NCBI GenBank assembly: GCA_903832085.1
Contig: CAIKZZ010000001.1
Coordinates: forward strand, 1-64,000
From: an uncultured Pseudomonadota bacterium
GTDB taxonomy: Bacteria > Pseudomonadota > Gammaproteobacteria > Steroidobacterales > Steroidobacteraceae
DNA length: 64,000 nt
Direction of reading: 5' to 3'
The position numbers were made by a program, and so were the translations under genes. Below, piece by piece: positions 1-9,402 of the stretch (its first letter is position 1; each line of letters begins with the position of its first letter). The notes beneath the pieces are model-generated. The model saw only the letters and a list, made by a program, of their open reading frames with translations, was not told the DNA's origin and made no database searches.

Positions 1-226
<226 letters not shown>

Positions 227-272
227 ATAACTAGAAGCGCTTGTCCCAATCTCGCGAACAACTGACTTTCGC

Positions 273-283
273 TTGTTAAAGGC
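273..283 (-). promoter_or_regulatory. boxA-like antitermination element in the rRNA leader
   Basis: On the minus strand this reads GCCTTTAACAA, close to the E. coli boxA core (GCTCTTTAACAA), about 50 bases before the 16S start. A second, weaker TTGTTTAAGAATC sequence lies at 375-388. BoxA recruits the NusB/NusE antitermination complex to rRNA transcripts. Which copy acts is not certain. Confidence 0.5.
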
Positions 284-449
284 GAAAATTAAATCTTCTT
301 TCGATATTTGGAACTCACTATCAATATGCGTCTTTCAACGCTTGACGCGAGTCCCCACACAAGTTACCTGCTGATTCTTAAACAACGCCCAAAACGCTGG
401 GTTTTGGGAGGCTGGTGCACCGCTTTGGGCGGGCTCCAGTGAGTCGACC

Positions 450-477
450 AGTATAAACGGTTTTTGAGGTCCGTCAA
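450..477 (-). promoter_or_regulatory. rRNA promoter P2 (sigma-70)
   Basis: On the minus strand TTGACG (472-477) and TATACT (450-455) are separated by 16 bases, a near-consensus promoter with the short spacer common at rRNA promoters. It is the downstream member of a tandem pair. Confidence 0.8.
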
Positions 478-543
478 CACCGTGAGCCTGCTTATTTCCG
501 TCTTATTTGGGGGTCGGGCGTTTGCCTGACCACTTTTCAGAGC

Positions 544-574
544 GGCCCCGCGACATCGGCTGCATGTCGGGGCC
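544..574 (-). other. GC-rich hairpin at the start of the P1 rRNA transcript
   Basis: GGCCCCG..ACAT (544-556, with a two-base bulge) pairs with ATGTCGGGGCC (564-574) around a seven-base loop. It begins at the predicted +1 of promoter P1, so the nascent rRNA leader would start with this stem. There is no T-run after it, so it is not a normal terminator. Confidence 0.6.
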
Positions 575-578
575 GCGC

Positions 579-606
579 AGTATAGTCTTCGGGCGGCTGG
601 TGTCAA
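579..606 (-). promoter_or_regulatory. rRNA promoter P1 (sigma-70)
   Basis: On the minus strand a perfect -35 TTGACA (601-606) and TATACT (579-584) are separated by 16 bases. A GC-rich discriminator (GCGCGG) follows and an A/T-rich run (AAGTTTTTT) lies just upstream. These are the marks of a strong, growth-rate-controlled rRNA promoter. It starts only 36 bases after the tyrS stop, with no terminator between, so tyrS transcripts may also run into rrn. Confidence 0.85.
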
Positions 607-641
607 AAAAACTTCACCAACAGCCCTAATTTAGTCAAAAC

Positions 642-1850
642 CTAGGGCATTTCGCGCAATGTCACGCGCGCAAATGCGCGTTTCCCGACCTGTAGTAGGT
701 ACTCGGCGCCCGGCTTTAGCGCGAGTTCACGGTCTGTCACACGCTCGCCATTCACGCGCACGGCTTGTTGGTCGATCATCCGATACGCGGCGCTGGTACC
801 TGCAACCAGTTGTGCCTCTTTCAATATAGTCACAAGCTTTGCGCCGGTCTTCGCTATAGAAAGCTCCAGTGAAACCACATCATCAGGAACAGCGCCATCA
901 CGGAAGCGTGCCAAGAATTCGTCGCGCGCACGGGTGCCCGCACCGGCGCCATGGAAGCGATCAACAATTTCCACGCCGAGCTCAAACTTCACATCGCGTG
1001 GATTGCGACCTTCCGCTACGGCGTGTTGCAGCGCGCTGATTTCTGACAGCGGTCGAAATGAAAGCAATTCGAAGTAGCGCCACATCAAGGTGTCGCTGAT
1101 TGACATGAGCTTGCCAAATATTTCGTTTGCAGGTTCGTCAATTCCTATGTAATTACCGAGAGATTTCGACATTTTCTGCACGCCGTCCAAGCCTTCAAGC
1201 AAAGGCATAGTCAGCACAACCTGTGGTTCTTGACCTGCATGCTCCTGCAACGTGCGACCAACGAGCAGATTAAACTTTTGATCTGTACCACCGAGTTCCA
1301 CGTCGGCTTTCATTGCAACCGAGTCATAGCCTTGCACTAGTGGATATAAGAACTCATGGATCGCAATGGGCTGACCGCCCTTATAACGTTTTGAAAAGTC
1401 ATCGCGTTCCAACATACGCGCGACGGTGTACTGCGCTGCTAACTCGATAAGACCGGCCGAACCGAGCGCGTTCATCCACCTTGAATTAAAATCAATGCGC
1501 GTACGCGCGGGATCTAAGATCTTATAAATCTGCCGCTCGTAGGTACGGGCATTGGCTTCGATTTCATCGCGGGTGAGCCGAGGACGAGTCGCATTTTTGC
1601 CGGTGGGATCCCCAATCAGGCCAGTAAAGTCGCCGATGAGAAAGACAACGTCATGCCCCAGCACTTGAAACTGGCGCATTTTATTGATCAGCACCGTGTG
1701 GCCTAAATGCAAATCCGGCGCCGTTGGGTCAAAGCCGGCCTTGATAATGAGCGGCTTACCACGCGCCAACTTGCGTACTAGGTCGGTCTCCAGCAGGACT
1801 TCACTGGCACCACGCTTTAGTTCGATCAATTGCTCAGAGCCGCTTTGCAT
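642..1850 (-). CDS. tyrS: Tyrosyl-tRNA synthetase
   Basis: Charges tRNA-Tyr with tyrosine in the cytoplasm (class I synthetase). At 402 residues it is of normal length. The HIGH-type motif appears as HLGHT near residue 48, and the KMSKS loop as KMSKS near residue 227, within [13 protein letters not shown]. The C-terminus carries an S4-like RNA-binding domain ([12 protein letters not shown]). The ATG has a good ribosome site (GAAGG, seven bases away). A TATGAT -10 candidate lies at 1878-1883. Transcription reads toward the 16S gene. Identity is secure. Confidence 0.98.
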   Translation of the reverse strand: MQSGSEQLIELKRGASEVLLETDLVRKLARGKPLIIKAGFDPTAPDLHLGHTVLINKMRQFQVLGHDVVFLIGDFTGLIGDPTGKNATRPRLTRDEIEANARTYERQIYKILDPARTRIDFNSRWMNALGSAGLIELAAQYTVARMLERDDFSKRYKGGQPIAIHEFLYPLVQGYDSVAMKADVELGGTDQKFNLLVGRTLQEHAGQEPQVVLTMPLLEGLDGVQKMSKSLGNYIGIDEPANEIFGKLMSISDTLMWRYFELLSFRPLSEISALQHAVAEGRNPRDVKFELGVEIVDRFHGAGAGTRARDEFLARFRDGAVPDDVVSLELSIAKTGAKLVTILKEAQLVAGTSAAYRMIDQQAVRVNGERVTDRELALKPGAEYLLQVGKRAFARVTLREMP

Positions 1851-2007
1851 TAGAAAACCTTCACTCTCAACGCGCCAATCATAGGCGCTGTACTGCGCAA
1901 TTTAGGTGCACGGCACGATGAGCGCAAATCGGCGCATCGTCAGGTACGCTGAACCAGGGGCGAACATGGCCATTGCGTTGGCAGCAGATAGGAAACAGCC
2001 CTAGGGG

Positions 2008-3411
2008 TTGACCGACCCTACAGGCGCCCGTAGCCTTTCTGGGCTTAACTTAGCCACAAAGAATGTTGCATTGCAGCAAAATGATCCCTCCGCTACGCCC
2101 ACATCGACCGCCCCGCCTAAGGGCGCTTGGCCGCGCTGGCGTTATTGGCTCGCCGTTGCGCTTGCCACGGTAGCCGTTGCTGCAGGTTCACTGATAGCGA
2201 TCAATAACTATCGCGCGAATCGTACGAGACAGGACACGCCTTCCCAGCGGGCCGCGGCCACTGCGCCCACCTCACAACTAGCTGATGCAGCAGTGTCGGT
2301 ACTGCAACCACTTGAGTCCGCTGTAGAGATCGTGATCCGTCGCAATGACACCCTCGATAGTATTTTTCGGCGCCTGCGCATTTCGGTTGAGGATCTAAGC
2401 ATAGTGCGTAGCCTACCTGGCGTCCGCCAAAGCCTTGATTTTTTGCGGCCAGGCGACGTGGTTAAGCTGACTAGTTTGAATGGCGAACTGACCTCTCTGC
2501 AGCGGCGTGTAAGCGATACCGCCACGGTACTTGTCAAACGCGAGCCGGATGGCGAGTTTGCTGCAAACATCATTAAAAACGCGCTCGAACTACGCACTTC
2601 GCGCATGCATGGCGAGATCTCATCATCCTTGTTCAAGACCATTAACGATCTCGGCGCGAGCGATCAAGTCGCGCTGCAGCTCGCAGAGGTATTTCGCTAC
2701 GACATAGACTTCGCACAAGAACTACAGCCGGGCGATACTTTCACGATTGTGCTCGAAAAAGTATGGCGCGATGGAAAATTTCTTCGCGATGGAGAGATCA
2801 CAGCGGCCGAATTTGTGAACAACGGCAAGGCGTATCGGGCGGTGCGCTACATATTGCCGGATGGGCATCATGAGTACTACACACCCGCTGGACAAAGCAT
2901 TCGTCGGGCTTTTCTGCGTGCGCCAGTGGACTTTTCACGCATTAGTTCGGGATTTGGGTTACGTTGGCATCCGATACTCAACCGTCTACGCGCACACCAA
3001 GGCATCGACTATGCAGCTCCAGTAGGCACGCCAGTGCACGCAGCAGGCGATGGCCGCGTGACGTTTAGAGGTGTGCAGGGCGGCTATGGCAACGTGCTGT
3101 CCATTGAACACGGCAGCGGCGTCGAAACGCTCTACGGGCACCTGTCGGGCTTTGCCTCTAGCGCAGGAATAGGGCGGCATGTGCGGCAAGGCGACATAAT
3201 CGGTTACGTTGGCATGACGGGCCTCGCAACGGGACCACATCTACATTATGAGTACCGCATAGGTGGCATACATCGCAACCCAGCGTCAGTGAAATCACTC
3301 CCCGCAGAGCCGATCACGGCCTCATTACGTCATGATTTTGAAACCAAAGCGACCGAACTACTTGCTAGTCTGTCTGGAACAAAACCAGCGGTGAGCCCGC
3401 AGCATAATTAG
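2008..3411 (+). CDS. M23 peptidoglycan endopeptidase, MepM/YebA type
   Basis: A membrane-anchored zinc endopeptidase that probably cleaves peptide cross-links in periplasmic murein. One transmembrane segment lies at about residues 45-65 (WLAVALATVAVAAGSLIAI). An OapA/LysM-like domain follows (about 105-200), then the LytM domain at about 315-420. The zinc motifs are HQGIDYAAP (HxxxD) and GPHLHYEY (HxH). It has 467 residues from a TTG start; no in-frame ATG exists near the N-terminus, so the start is uncertain. It is divergent from tyrS, as in Pseudomonas, but no anmK gene follows. Confidence 0.9.
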   Translation: MTDPTGARSLSGLNLATKNVALQQNDPSATPTSTAPPKGAWPRWRYWLAVALATVAVAAGSLIAINNYRANRTRQDTPSQRAAATAPTSQLADAAVSVLQPLESAVEIVIRRNDTLDSIFRRLRISVEDLSIVRSLPGVRQSLDFLRPGDVVKLTSLNGELTSLQRRVSDTATVLVKREPDGEFAANIIKNALELRTSRMHGEISSSLFKTINDLGASDQVALQLAEVFRYDIDFAQELQPGDTFTIVLEKVWRDGKFLRDGEITAAEFVNNGKAYRAVRYILPDGHHEYYTPAGQSIRRAFLRAPVDFSRISSGFGLRWHPILNRLRAHQGIDYAAPVGTPVHAAGDGRVTFRGVQGGYGNVLSIEHGSGVETLYGHLSGFASSAGIGRHVRQGDIIGYVGMTGLATGPHLHYEYRIGGIHRNPASVKSLPAEPITASLRHDFETKATELLASLSGTKPAVSPQHN

Positions 3412-3469
3412 CCGTGGCAGCACCATAACCACCACGTAGCACTAACAGACGGGTACCGTTTTGAACACA

Positions 3470-5530
3470 ATGAATCTCAGGGCACCAAGCTACTACATCA
3501 ATCGAGAACTCTCGTTTCTGGAGTTCAATCAACGGGTGCTGGACCTTGCTCAAGACAATGGCCTACCGCTACTCGAAAGGTTGCGGTTTCTCGCTATTTG
3601 CTCAGCAAATCTTGATGAGTTCTTCGAGATCCGCGTCTCTGGTCTAAAGGAACGTCAAGAACTTGGCGCGTTTAGCATCAGCGACGATGGGCTTTCGATT
3701 GAGCAACAACTCGCTGCGATTCACACGCGCTCAAGCGCATTGGTTGCCGATCAATACCGTATTTTGAATGATGAGCTAGCGCCACAACTCGACAAAGCGG
3801 GCATCCACATGGTGCAGACCGCAACACTTTCAGAGCACCAGTGGGATTTTTTGAAAGAGCATTTTGAGCAAGAAGTAGAGCCTGTGCTATCGCCGCTCGC
3901 GCTTGATCCTGCGCGCCCCTTTCCAAAAATACAGAACAAGAGCTTGAACTTCATTGTCCGTCTGGAAGGAACGGATGCCTTTGGTCGTGATACAAACCTC
4001 GCTATTGTCCAAGTCCCGCGCTCCTTGCCACGAGTCATCACATTACCTCATACGAAAACCTCGTCAGAGCTACACCTGATCTACCTCTCAACTGTGGTGC
4101 AGCATTTCATAACAAACCTGTTTGTGGGAATGAGCGTACAAGGCTGTTGGCAGTTCCGAGTGACGCGAAACAGCGATCTTTTCGTAGATGAAGAAGAAGT
4201 CGACGACTTGCGACGCGCTGTGGAAGGCGAACTTGCTGAACGCCGTTATGGCGATGAGGTGAGGCTTGAAACCTCGCACGACTGTCCATCGGATATGTCT
4301 GACTTTCTCTTAAAACAATTTCAACTCACTGCAAATGATCTTTATCAAGTGCCTGGGCCAGTCAATCTCAATCGTCTGATCGCTGTATATGATTTAGTAG
4401 ACCGGCCTGACCTTAAATATCCAGCATTCACGCCACAAGTTCCCTCGGCACTAGTATCAGGAAACGATTTTTTTGCTGCCATCCGGGACAAAGACATCCT
4501 CCTGCACCATCCGTATCAGTCATTTGCGCCCGTCATGGACTTTGTCCGGCAAGCAGCTCGCGACCCAAGTGTGCTTGCAATTAAGCAAACCCTTTACAGG
4601 TCAGGCGCTGAATCGGCTCTCGTTGACTCACTCGTTGAAGCCGCGCAACGTGGCAAAGATGTCACTGTCATCATTGAGCTCATGGCACGCTTTGATGAAG
4701 CCGCCAATATCGCGCTCGCCACGCGCCTACAGGCTGCAGGCGTACACGTCATGTATGGAGTTGTAGGTTACAAAACACACGCCAAACTGATCATGATTGT
4801 GCGCCGAGAAAACGATCATTTGCGACGCTATTGCCATATAGGAACTGGAAATTATCACGCGCAAACTGCCCGTTCTTATACGGATTACGGACTGCTGACC
4901 TGTGACGAGGCGATCGGCAAGGACCTGCACGAGCTGTTCATGCAAATGACGAGCCTGACGCGCACACCCAAGTTACGCAAACTGCTGCAGTCGCCATTTA
5001 CCTTGCATGACGCATTGCTCGGGCGCATAGACCGCGAGGTTGAGCACGCGACCTTGGGAAAACCTGCGCGCATCATCGCAAAGATGAACTCGCTAATTGA
5101 GCCGCGCATCATTGAGGCGCTATACAAGGCATCTAGAGCTGGTGTCGAGATCGATCTAATCGTACGGGGGGTCTGCGCCCTACGCCCAGGTGTGAGCGGC
5201 GTTTCGGAGAGGATTCGAGTGAGATCCATTGTTGGCCGGTTTCTGGAACATGCGCGTGTTTATTATTTTGAAAACGGTGGAAAAAACGAGCTCTGGTGCT
5301 CAAGCGCAGACTGGATGGAGCGTAACTTTTTCCGGCGCATTGAAGTCGCTTTCCCAGTGACACGCAAAAAACTAAAAGAACGTGTTCTGGGCGATCTTGA
5401 GTCAGCGTTGCGCGACAATACGAACGCATGGCTGCTTGGTAACGATGGGAGCTATACGCGTACTCAGCCTGAGAGCTCCGTACCACATTCTTCGCAACAG
5501 ATACTGCTGAGTGCTTTTGCGGAGTCGTAG
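3470..5530 (+). CDS. ppk1: Polyphosphate kinase 1
   Basis: Makes long-chain inorganic polyphosphate from the gamma-phosphate of ATP. It has 686 residues, the usual PPK1 length, with the N-terminal domain (YYINRELSFLEFN), head domain and two C-terminal phospholipase-D-like domains. The autophosphorylated histidine is in YCHIGTGNYH, about residue 456. I chose the ATG at 3470 because the upstream in-frame TTG at 3461 adds only three residues and neither has a strong ribosome site. It converges on ppx with only six bases between, so synthesis and breakdown genes face each other. Confidence 0.97.
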   Translation: MNLRAPSYYINRELSFLEFNQRVLDLAQDNGLPLLERLRFLAICSANLDEFFEIRVSGLKERQELGAFSISDDGLSIEQQLAAIHTRSSALVADQYRILNDELAPQLDKAGIHMVQTATLSEHQWDFLKEHFEQEVEPVLSPLALDPARPFPKIQNKSLNFIVRLEGTDAFGRDTNLAIVQVPRSLPRVITLPHTKTSSELHLIYLSTVVQHFITNLFVGMSVQGCWQFRVTRNSDLFVDEEEVDDLRRAVEGELAERRYGDEVRLETSHDCPSDMSDFLLKQFQLTANDLYQVPGPVNLNRLIAVYDLVDRPDLKYPAFTPQVPSALVSGNDFFAAIRDKDILLHHPYQSFAPVMDFVRQAARDPSVLAIKQTLYRSGAESALVDSLVEAAQRGKDVTVIIELMARFDEAANIALATRLQAAGVHVMYGVVGYKTHAKLIMIVRRENDHLRRYCHIGTGNYHAQTARSYTDYGLLTCDEAIGKDLHELFMQMTSLTRTPKLRKLLQSPFTLHDALLGRIDREVEHATLGKPARIIAKMNSLIEPRIIEALYKASRAGVEIDLIVRGVCALRPGVSGVSERIRVRSIVGRFLEHARVYYFENGGKNELWCSSADWMERNFFRRIEVAFPVTRKKLKERVLGDLESALRDNTNAWLLGNDGSYTRTQPESSVPHSSQQILLSAFAES

Positions 5531-5536
5531 GATATT

Positions 5537-7039
5537 CTAGAAAACGCGCAATCGAAACCCAACAGCCTTAAGGGACTCGACTTCCTGCACGAGATCAGCT
5601 CGAGTCAACTCATGTTCGCGCAACCAGCCGCGCGGCAAGCGAAGCTCAAGCGAGCGGCCCTTTGCCAACAGTCGCATGGCTGGAAGTGGCGCCTTTAGCC
5701 GACCACGATTCAGCAATACTGCCAAACGCAGTAATACGATCAAGTAAAGTGCCCGACTGTGCCACGGGGGTAGTAGCTCCTCGGTACGGCCCAAGGCCAA
5801 CTTGCGACGATGACAACCCACGACGCTAGCAAGCAATAGTTGTTCCTCGCGCGGGAATCCGGGTAAGTCGGCGTGCTCCAACAAGTACGCAGCATGCTTG
5901 TGATGACTCGAATGAGAGATATCGAGCCCAATCTCGTGCAGGTGGGCAGCCCAACCCAACACTTGCTCCGCTAACGGGTCTGTCAGTTCCCAAGCCGATT
6001 CCACTTGCTTATGAAAATCGACAACAGTTGCTTCAACCCTAAGCGCTTGCTCCATATCGACGTTAAAGCGCGCAGACATTGAGCGCACGCTGCGAACTCG
6101 GGCGTCCTCATCAGTAAAGCGCCCCAGCATGTCATACAGCAGCCCTTCACGTAGAGCACCGTCAGCTACCCGCATTGACTCTATACCGAGGGAATTAAAC
6201 ACCGCGGTGAGGATAGCAAGGCCTCCGGCAAAAACTGGCGCTCGCTCCTCATTGATCGTCGTGAAACCGGCAGACGCCACTTCGTTGGCACGCAGCAAAC
6301 GGGCGGTCAATGCATTAAGTCCATCACGCGTGATTGCCGCTGCGGTCTCGTCCATCTCGCGGATTGCATCTAATACGGCACGGATACTGCCAGAACTGCC
6401 CACGGCATGCTCCCAGGCGATGGCCCGGAATGGCACTTGTATGGGCTCGAGCTCAACTTCGCAGGCAACGACGGCGCGCTCAAATTTCTTAGCAGTCAGG
6501 CGTCCGCCCGGAAAATATTCATCGCTAAGCGCGACGCAGCCCATATAAAGGCTCTCTAAGATCCGTGGCTCATATGCTTCGCCGATGATGCACTCTGTAC
6601 TACCGCCGCCGATATCAACCACTAAACGTCGGCCCGCCTCGAGGGGCATGGTTTGTGTAACTCCGGCGTAAATAAGACGAGCCTCTTCGATACCGGAAAT
6701 GATTTCGATCGGATGTCCAAGAGTTTCGCGAGCACGCTCAAGAAATGCAGCTTTTCGACGCGCTTTACGCAAAGTATTAGTGCCTACGACACGAACACTT
6801 TTTGCGTTCATATCGCGCAAGCGCTGCCCAAACCGCGCAATCGCGGCTAGCGCCCTGTCTGTTGCTTCTTTAGATAGACGACCTTGCTCATCGAGACCTG
6901 CGGCAAGACGCACCATCTCGCGTAACCGATCGACAATCGTTATCTGGCCGTGCGAGTAGCGAGCGACCACCATGTGGAAACTATTGGAGCCTAAGTCGAC
7001 CGCAGCGAGCACATCAGGAACATGCGCGGGTTTACGCAT
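5537..7039 (-). CDS. ppx: Exopolyphosphatase / guanosine pentaphosphatase family
   Basis: Removes terminal phosphate from polyphosphate and may hydrolyse pppGpp. The ASKHA ATPase fold is marked by AAVDLGSNSFHMVV (residues 12-25) and VDIGGGSTE (near 142-150). A C-terminal HD-like region (AAHLHEIGLDISHS) completes a 500-residue protein of the usual length. The ATG is preceded by GAAGG at seven bases. It is convergent with ppk1 and no terminator is visible between them. Ppx and GppA are hard to separate by eye; the ppk1 neighbour favours Ppx. Confidence 0.94.
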   Translation of the reverse strand: MRKPAHVPDVLAAVDLGSNSFHMVVARYSHGQITIVDRLREMVRLAAGLDEQGRLSKEATDRALAAIARFGQRLRDMNAKSVRVVGTNTLRKARRKAAFLERARETLGHPIEIISGIEEARLIYAGVTQTMPLEAGRRLVVDIGGGSTECIIGEAYEPRILESLYMGCVALSDEYFPGGRLTAKKFERAVVACEVELEPIQVPFRAIAWEHAVGSSGSIRAVLDAIREMDETAAAITRDGLNALTARLLRANEVASAGFTTINEERAPVFAGGLAILTAVFNSLGIESMRVADGALREGLLYDMLGRFTDEDARVRSVRSMSARFNVDMEQALRVEATVVDFHKQVESAWELTDPLAEQVLGWAAHLHEIGLDISHSSHHKHAAYLLEHADLPGFPREEQLLLASVVGCHRRKLALGRTEELLPPWHSRALYLIVLLRLAVLLNRGRLKAPLPAMRLLAKGRSLELRLPRGWLREHELTRADLVQEVESLKAVGFRLRVF

Positions 7040-7079
7040 TCAACAGCCTTCGTCTTACAGTTTTACCTAAAGGCCACAC

Positions 7080-7469
7080 TCAGGCCGCAAAGGATGATCC
7101 ACAGCCGCAGGTACTTTTTGCGTTGGGATTGCGTATCACGAACTGCGCGCCTTCAAGGCCTTCACGGTAGTCAATCTCTGCCCCAATCAGATACTGAAAA
7201 CTCATCGGGTCTATCACCAGAGTCACGCCGTGATTTGCCACCGACAGATCTCCCTCTTCAACGCTCTCGTCAAAGGTAAAGCCGTACTGGAAACCGGAAC
7301 AGCCTCCACCTTGGACATAGACGCGTAACTTCAGTGCTGGATTCTTTTCTTCAGCGATTAACTCACTGACCTTGTGGGCAGCCGCATCCGTGAACACCAA
7401 CGATGGCGCAACCGCGCCAAAGTGCGGCACGTCTGGGATCATTGCATTTTGATGGGTTCCATCGCTCAT
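7080..7469 (-). CDS. erpA: Iron-sulfur cluster insertion protein ErpA (A-type carrier)
   Basis: Delivers Fe-S clusters to target enzymes. The three conserved cysteines are present: [11 protein letters not shown] in mid-protein and the terminal CGCGSSF. It has 129 residues from the ATG at 7469, which has AGG upstream; a TTG two codons earlier is less likely. The N-terminal extension of about 20 residues is slightly longer than in E. coli ErpA. It shares a strand with ppx, 40 bases upstream of it. Confidence 0.95.
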   Translation of the reverse strand: MSDGTHQNAMIPDVPHFGAVAPSLVFTDAAAHKVSELIAEEKNPALKLRVYVQGGGCSGFQYGFTFDESVEEGDLSVANHGVTLVIDPMSFQYLIGAEIDYREGLEGAQFVIRNPNAKSTCGCGSSFAA

Positions 7470-7574
7470 TGCCAATACCTATAAATCAATCACTTAGGCG
7501 CCAGTCTAGCCCTCACGCCCGCAACCGTCAAAGCGGCTGATCAGTGGGCTGATTCCACTACTATTTGTGGCAAG

Positions 7575-8291
7575 TCAGCCTATTTCAACCATCCACGGGT
7601 AGGTTTGATGCAGCATAGCGTGTCCTTTGGCGGGTCTGACCGTCACCTCAACCCGTTGTGGCAAGAAATCAGCGGGCAGCCGAATTTCGGTTTCCAGCTC
7701 CTGAAAATACCGAAAGGCAAAGGCCATCGGTCGTGGCGAGGCGCTGATCTTGGCAAAAGGCAGGCCTATTAAGCGCCCGGCTTTCAGCCCCTGAAGTGAC
7801 AACTCAGCACTCGCAGTCACCATGGCGTCTTGACGTGCCGCCTGCATTAGGACGAGTCGCGCCCGAAAGGTATGCGGCGCGATTCCCGGCAGAATCTGAA
7901 GCCGCTGTACCCGCAAGCCTTCGGTGCCATCGGCTGGATTAACGATGCCGCGATAAAAAGAGAGCTCCTGCCCTTGGCTTTGTAACTTAGCCTCTAGCGC
8001 CTTGGTAGAGATTTCCAATTGTTGCAAAGCTTCACTATCAACACGACGGGCGATCTCTGCGCTCGTTGCACGCTCCTCGGTCGCGTGCAACGCCGTCGTC
8101 AGCTCTGAAATTGTCATAGGCCCCATATGCCGCCCAAAAAACCATTTCAGCAACGGAAAGTGAGCCAGGGCATAGCCAAGCACTAAACCCGACAATACCC
8201 CGATCAAAAATGGCGCGACTTGCACGGGATACCCATGCCGACCGGTAGGCGGTGTGCCCTCAGTTCGCGCGACAGGAGGATCCGTGTGCAT
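7575..8291 (-). CDS. Membrane-anchored coiled-coil protein, DUF6776-like
   Basis: A 238-residue protein with one transmembrane segment near residues 27-48 (VAPFLIGVLSGLVLGYALA), a coiled coil at about 65-110 (ALHATEERATSAEIARR) and a beta-rich C-terminal domain that probably lies in the periplasm. Proteins of this shape sit next to erpA in Pseudomonas-type genomes and are annotated only as domains of unknown function; the family name is from memory. No strong ribosome site precedes the ATG. Its start is 59 bases from that of the divergent hemJ. The function is unknown. Confidence 0.75.
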   Translation of the reverse strand: MHTDPPVARTEGTPPTGRHGYPVQVAPFLIGVLSGLVLGYALAHFPLLKWFFGRHMGPMTISELTTALHATEERATSAEIARRVDSEALQQLEISTKALEAKLQSQGQELSFYRGIVNPADGTEGLRVQRLQILPGIAPHTFRARLVLMQAARQDAMVTASAELSLQGLKAGRLIGLPFAKISASPRPMAFAFRYFQELETEIRLPADFLPQRVEVTVRPAKGHAMLHQTYPWMVEIG

Positions 8292-8350
8292 CGTAAATCA
8301 CTATTACCGGAGTATGATTCGCATAGTCACGATCTGAATTGGGTTACTCA

Positions 8351-8773
8351 ATGTTATATCTGTGGATCAAAGCGCTACACGTGGTGTTTGTTATCGCCTG
8401 GTTCGCTGGCCTGTTCTATCTACCACGACTTTTTGTCTACCATGCCGACACCACGGATAGTGTAGGGGAAACCCGTTTCAAGTTGATGGAAAAACGCTTG
8501 TTTGCGCTTATGACGCTAGCCGGTACGGTTGCGATTGCGCTTGGACTCACCCTGATTGCTCTACAACCGCTTTGGCTATCAGCCAGTTGGCTACAGCTAA
8601 AAGCGTTACTAGTCATTGGGTTAATAGGCTATCACTTATGGTGCGGCGCCATTGTTGGTCAATTTCGTGATGGCAAAAACCACCGATCAGCGCGCTGGTA
8701 CAGGTGGTTTAATGAGGCCCCCACACTCCTACTATTTCTGATCGTGTTGCTGGTCGTCGTTAAGCCTTTCTAA
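8351..8773 (+). CDS. hemJ: Protoporphyrinogen IX oxidase HemJ
   Basis: An integral membrane enzyme that oxidises protoporphyrinogen IX to protoporphyrin IX, the step before heme formation. It has 140 residues and four predicted transmembrane helices. His10 (IKALHVVF), the invariant heme ligand of the family, is at the expected position, and a conserved lysine lies near residue 84. I chose the ATG at 8351 because starting there places His10 correctly; the TTG at 8339 would add four residues. TATGAT at 8313-8318 is a possible -10. It converges on rppH. Confidence 0.92.
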   Translation: MLYLWIKALHVVFVIAWFAGLFYLPRLFVYHADTTDSVGETRFKLMEKRLFALMTLAGTVAIALGLTLIALQPLWLSASWLQLKALLVIGLIGYHLWCGAIVGQFRDGKNHRSARWYRWFNEAPTLLLFLIVLLVVVKPF

Positions 8774-8775
8774 GA

Positions 8776-9315
8776 CTATGACAGCGTGGTAGCGCCGGCT
8801 TCCCACCAAGACGGATACGGGGGCAGCCCGTCTGGAAACGCGATACTGCCTAACTCCCCTAAGGCTCGCCGATAGACATCACGCTTGAAGTACACCACTT
8901 CGCGGACCGGATCCCAAAAATCTGCCCAACGCCAACGGTCAAACTCTGGTGGCTCAGCGGTTGTGTCAAAACGTAGTCGATCGTCAGTGGCTGCAAACCG
9001 CAGCAATACCCACCGCTGCTTCTGACCAATGCAACGCGGCACACCATCACGACGCACGTAATGCTTCGGCAAATCGTACCGCAGCCACTCTTTGGTCTCG
9101 CCTAAATACTCAACATCCCCTGCCTGCAGACCGATTTCCTCGGCGAGTTCACGGTAGAGTGCCTCGTGCAGGCTCTCACTTTCCCGAATGCCGCCCTGCG
9201 GAAACTGCCAGCCACGACCGCCGGGTCGACCGCCTAGGAAAACCTGCCCGTCCGCGCGCATCAGGATGATGCCCACGTTAGCCCTATAACCTTCCTCATC
9301 GATCCAGTCGCTCAT
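8776..9315 (-). CDS. rppH: RNA pyrophosphohydrolase RppH (Nudix)
   Basis: Removes pyrophosphate from 5'-triphosphorylated mRNA and so starts RNase E-dependent decay. The Nudix box is complete: GGIRESESLHEALYRELAEE. The N-terminus from the ATG at 9315 (MSDWIDEEGYRANVGI) aligns with E. coli RppH, so an upstream in-frame ATG at 9369 is rejected. It has 179 residues. It is convergent with hemJ, with two bases between. Confidence 0.95.
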   Translation of the reverse strand: MSDWIDEEGYRANVGIILMRADGQVFLGGRPGGRGWQFPQGGIRESESLHEALYRELAEEIGLQAGDVEYLGETKEWLRYDLPKHYVRRDGVPRCIGQKQRWVLLRFAATDDRLRFDTTAEPPEFDRWRWADFWDPVREVVYFKRDVYRRALGELGSIAFPDGLPPYPSWWEAGATTLS

Positions 9316-9402
9316 ACCGGTCCAGTAGACTAAAGACTGAATTCTTTCACAGGCTGGCGCGCGGGCCAACCCGGATTCGCATAAAACCCCGTCCGAACAT
9401 CG

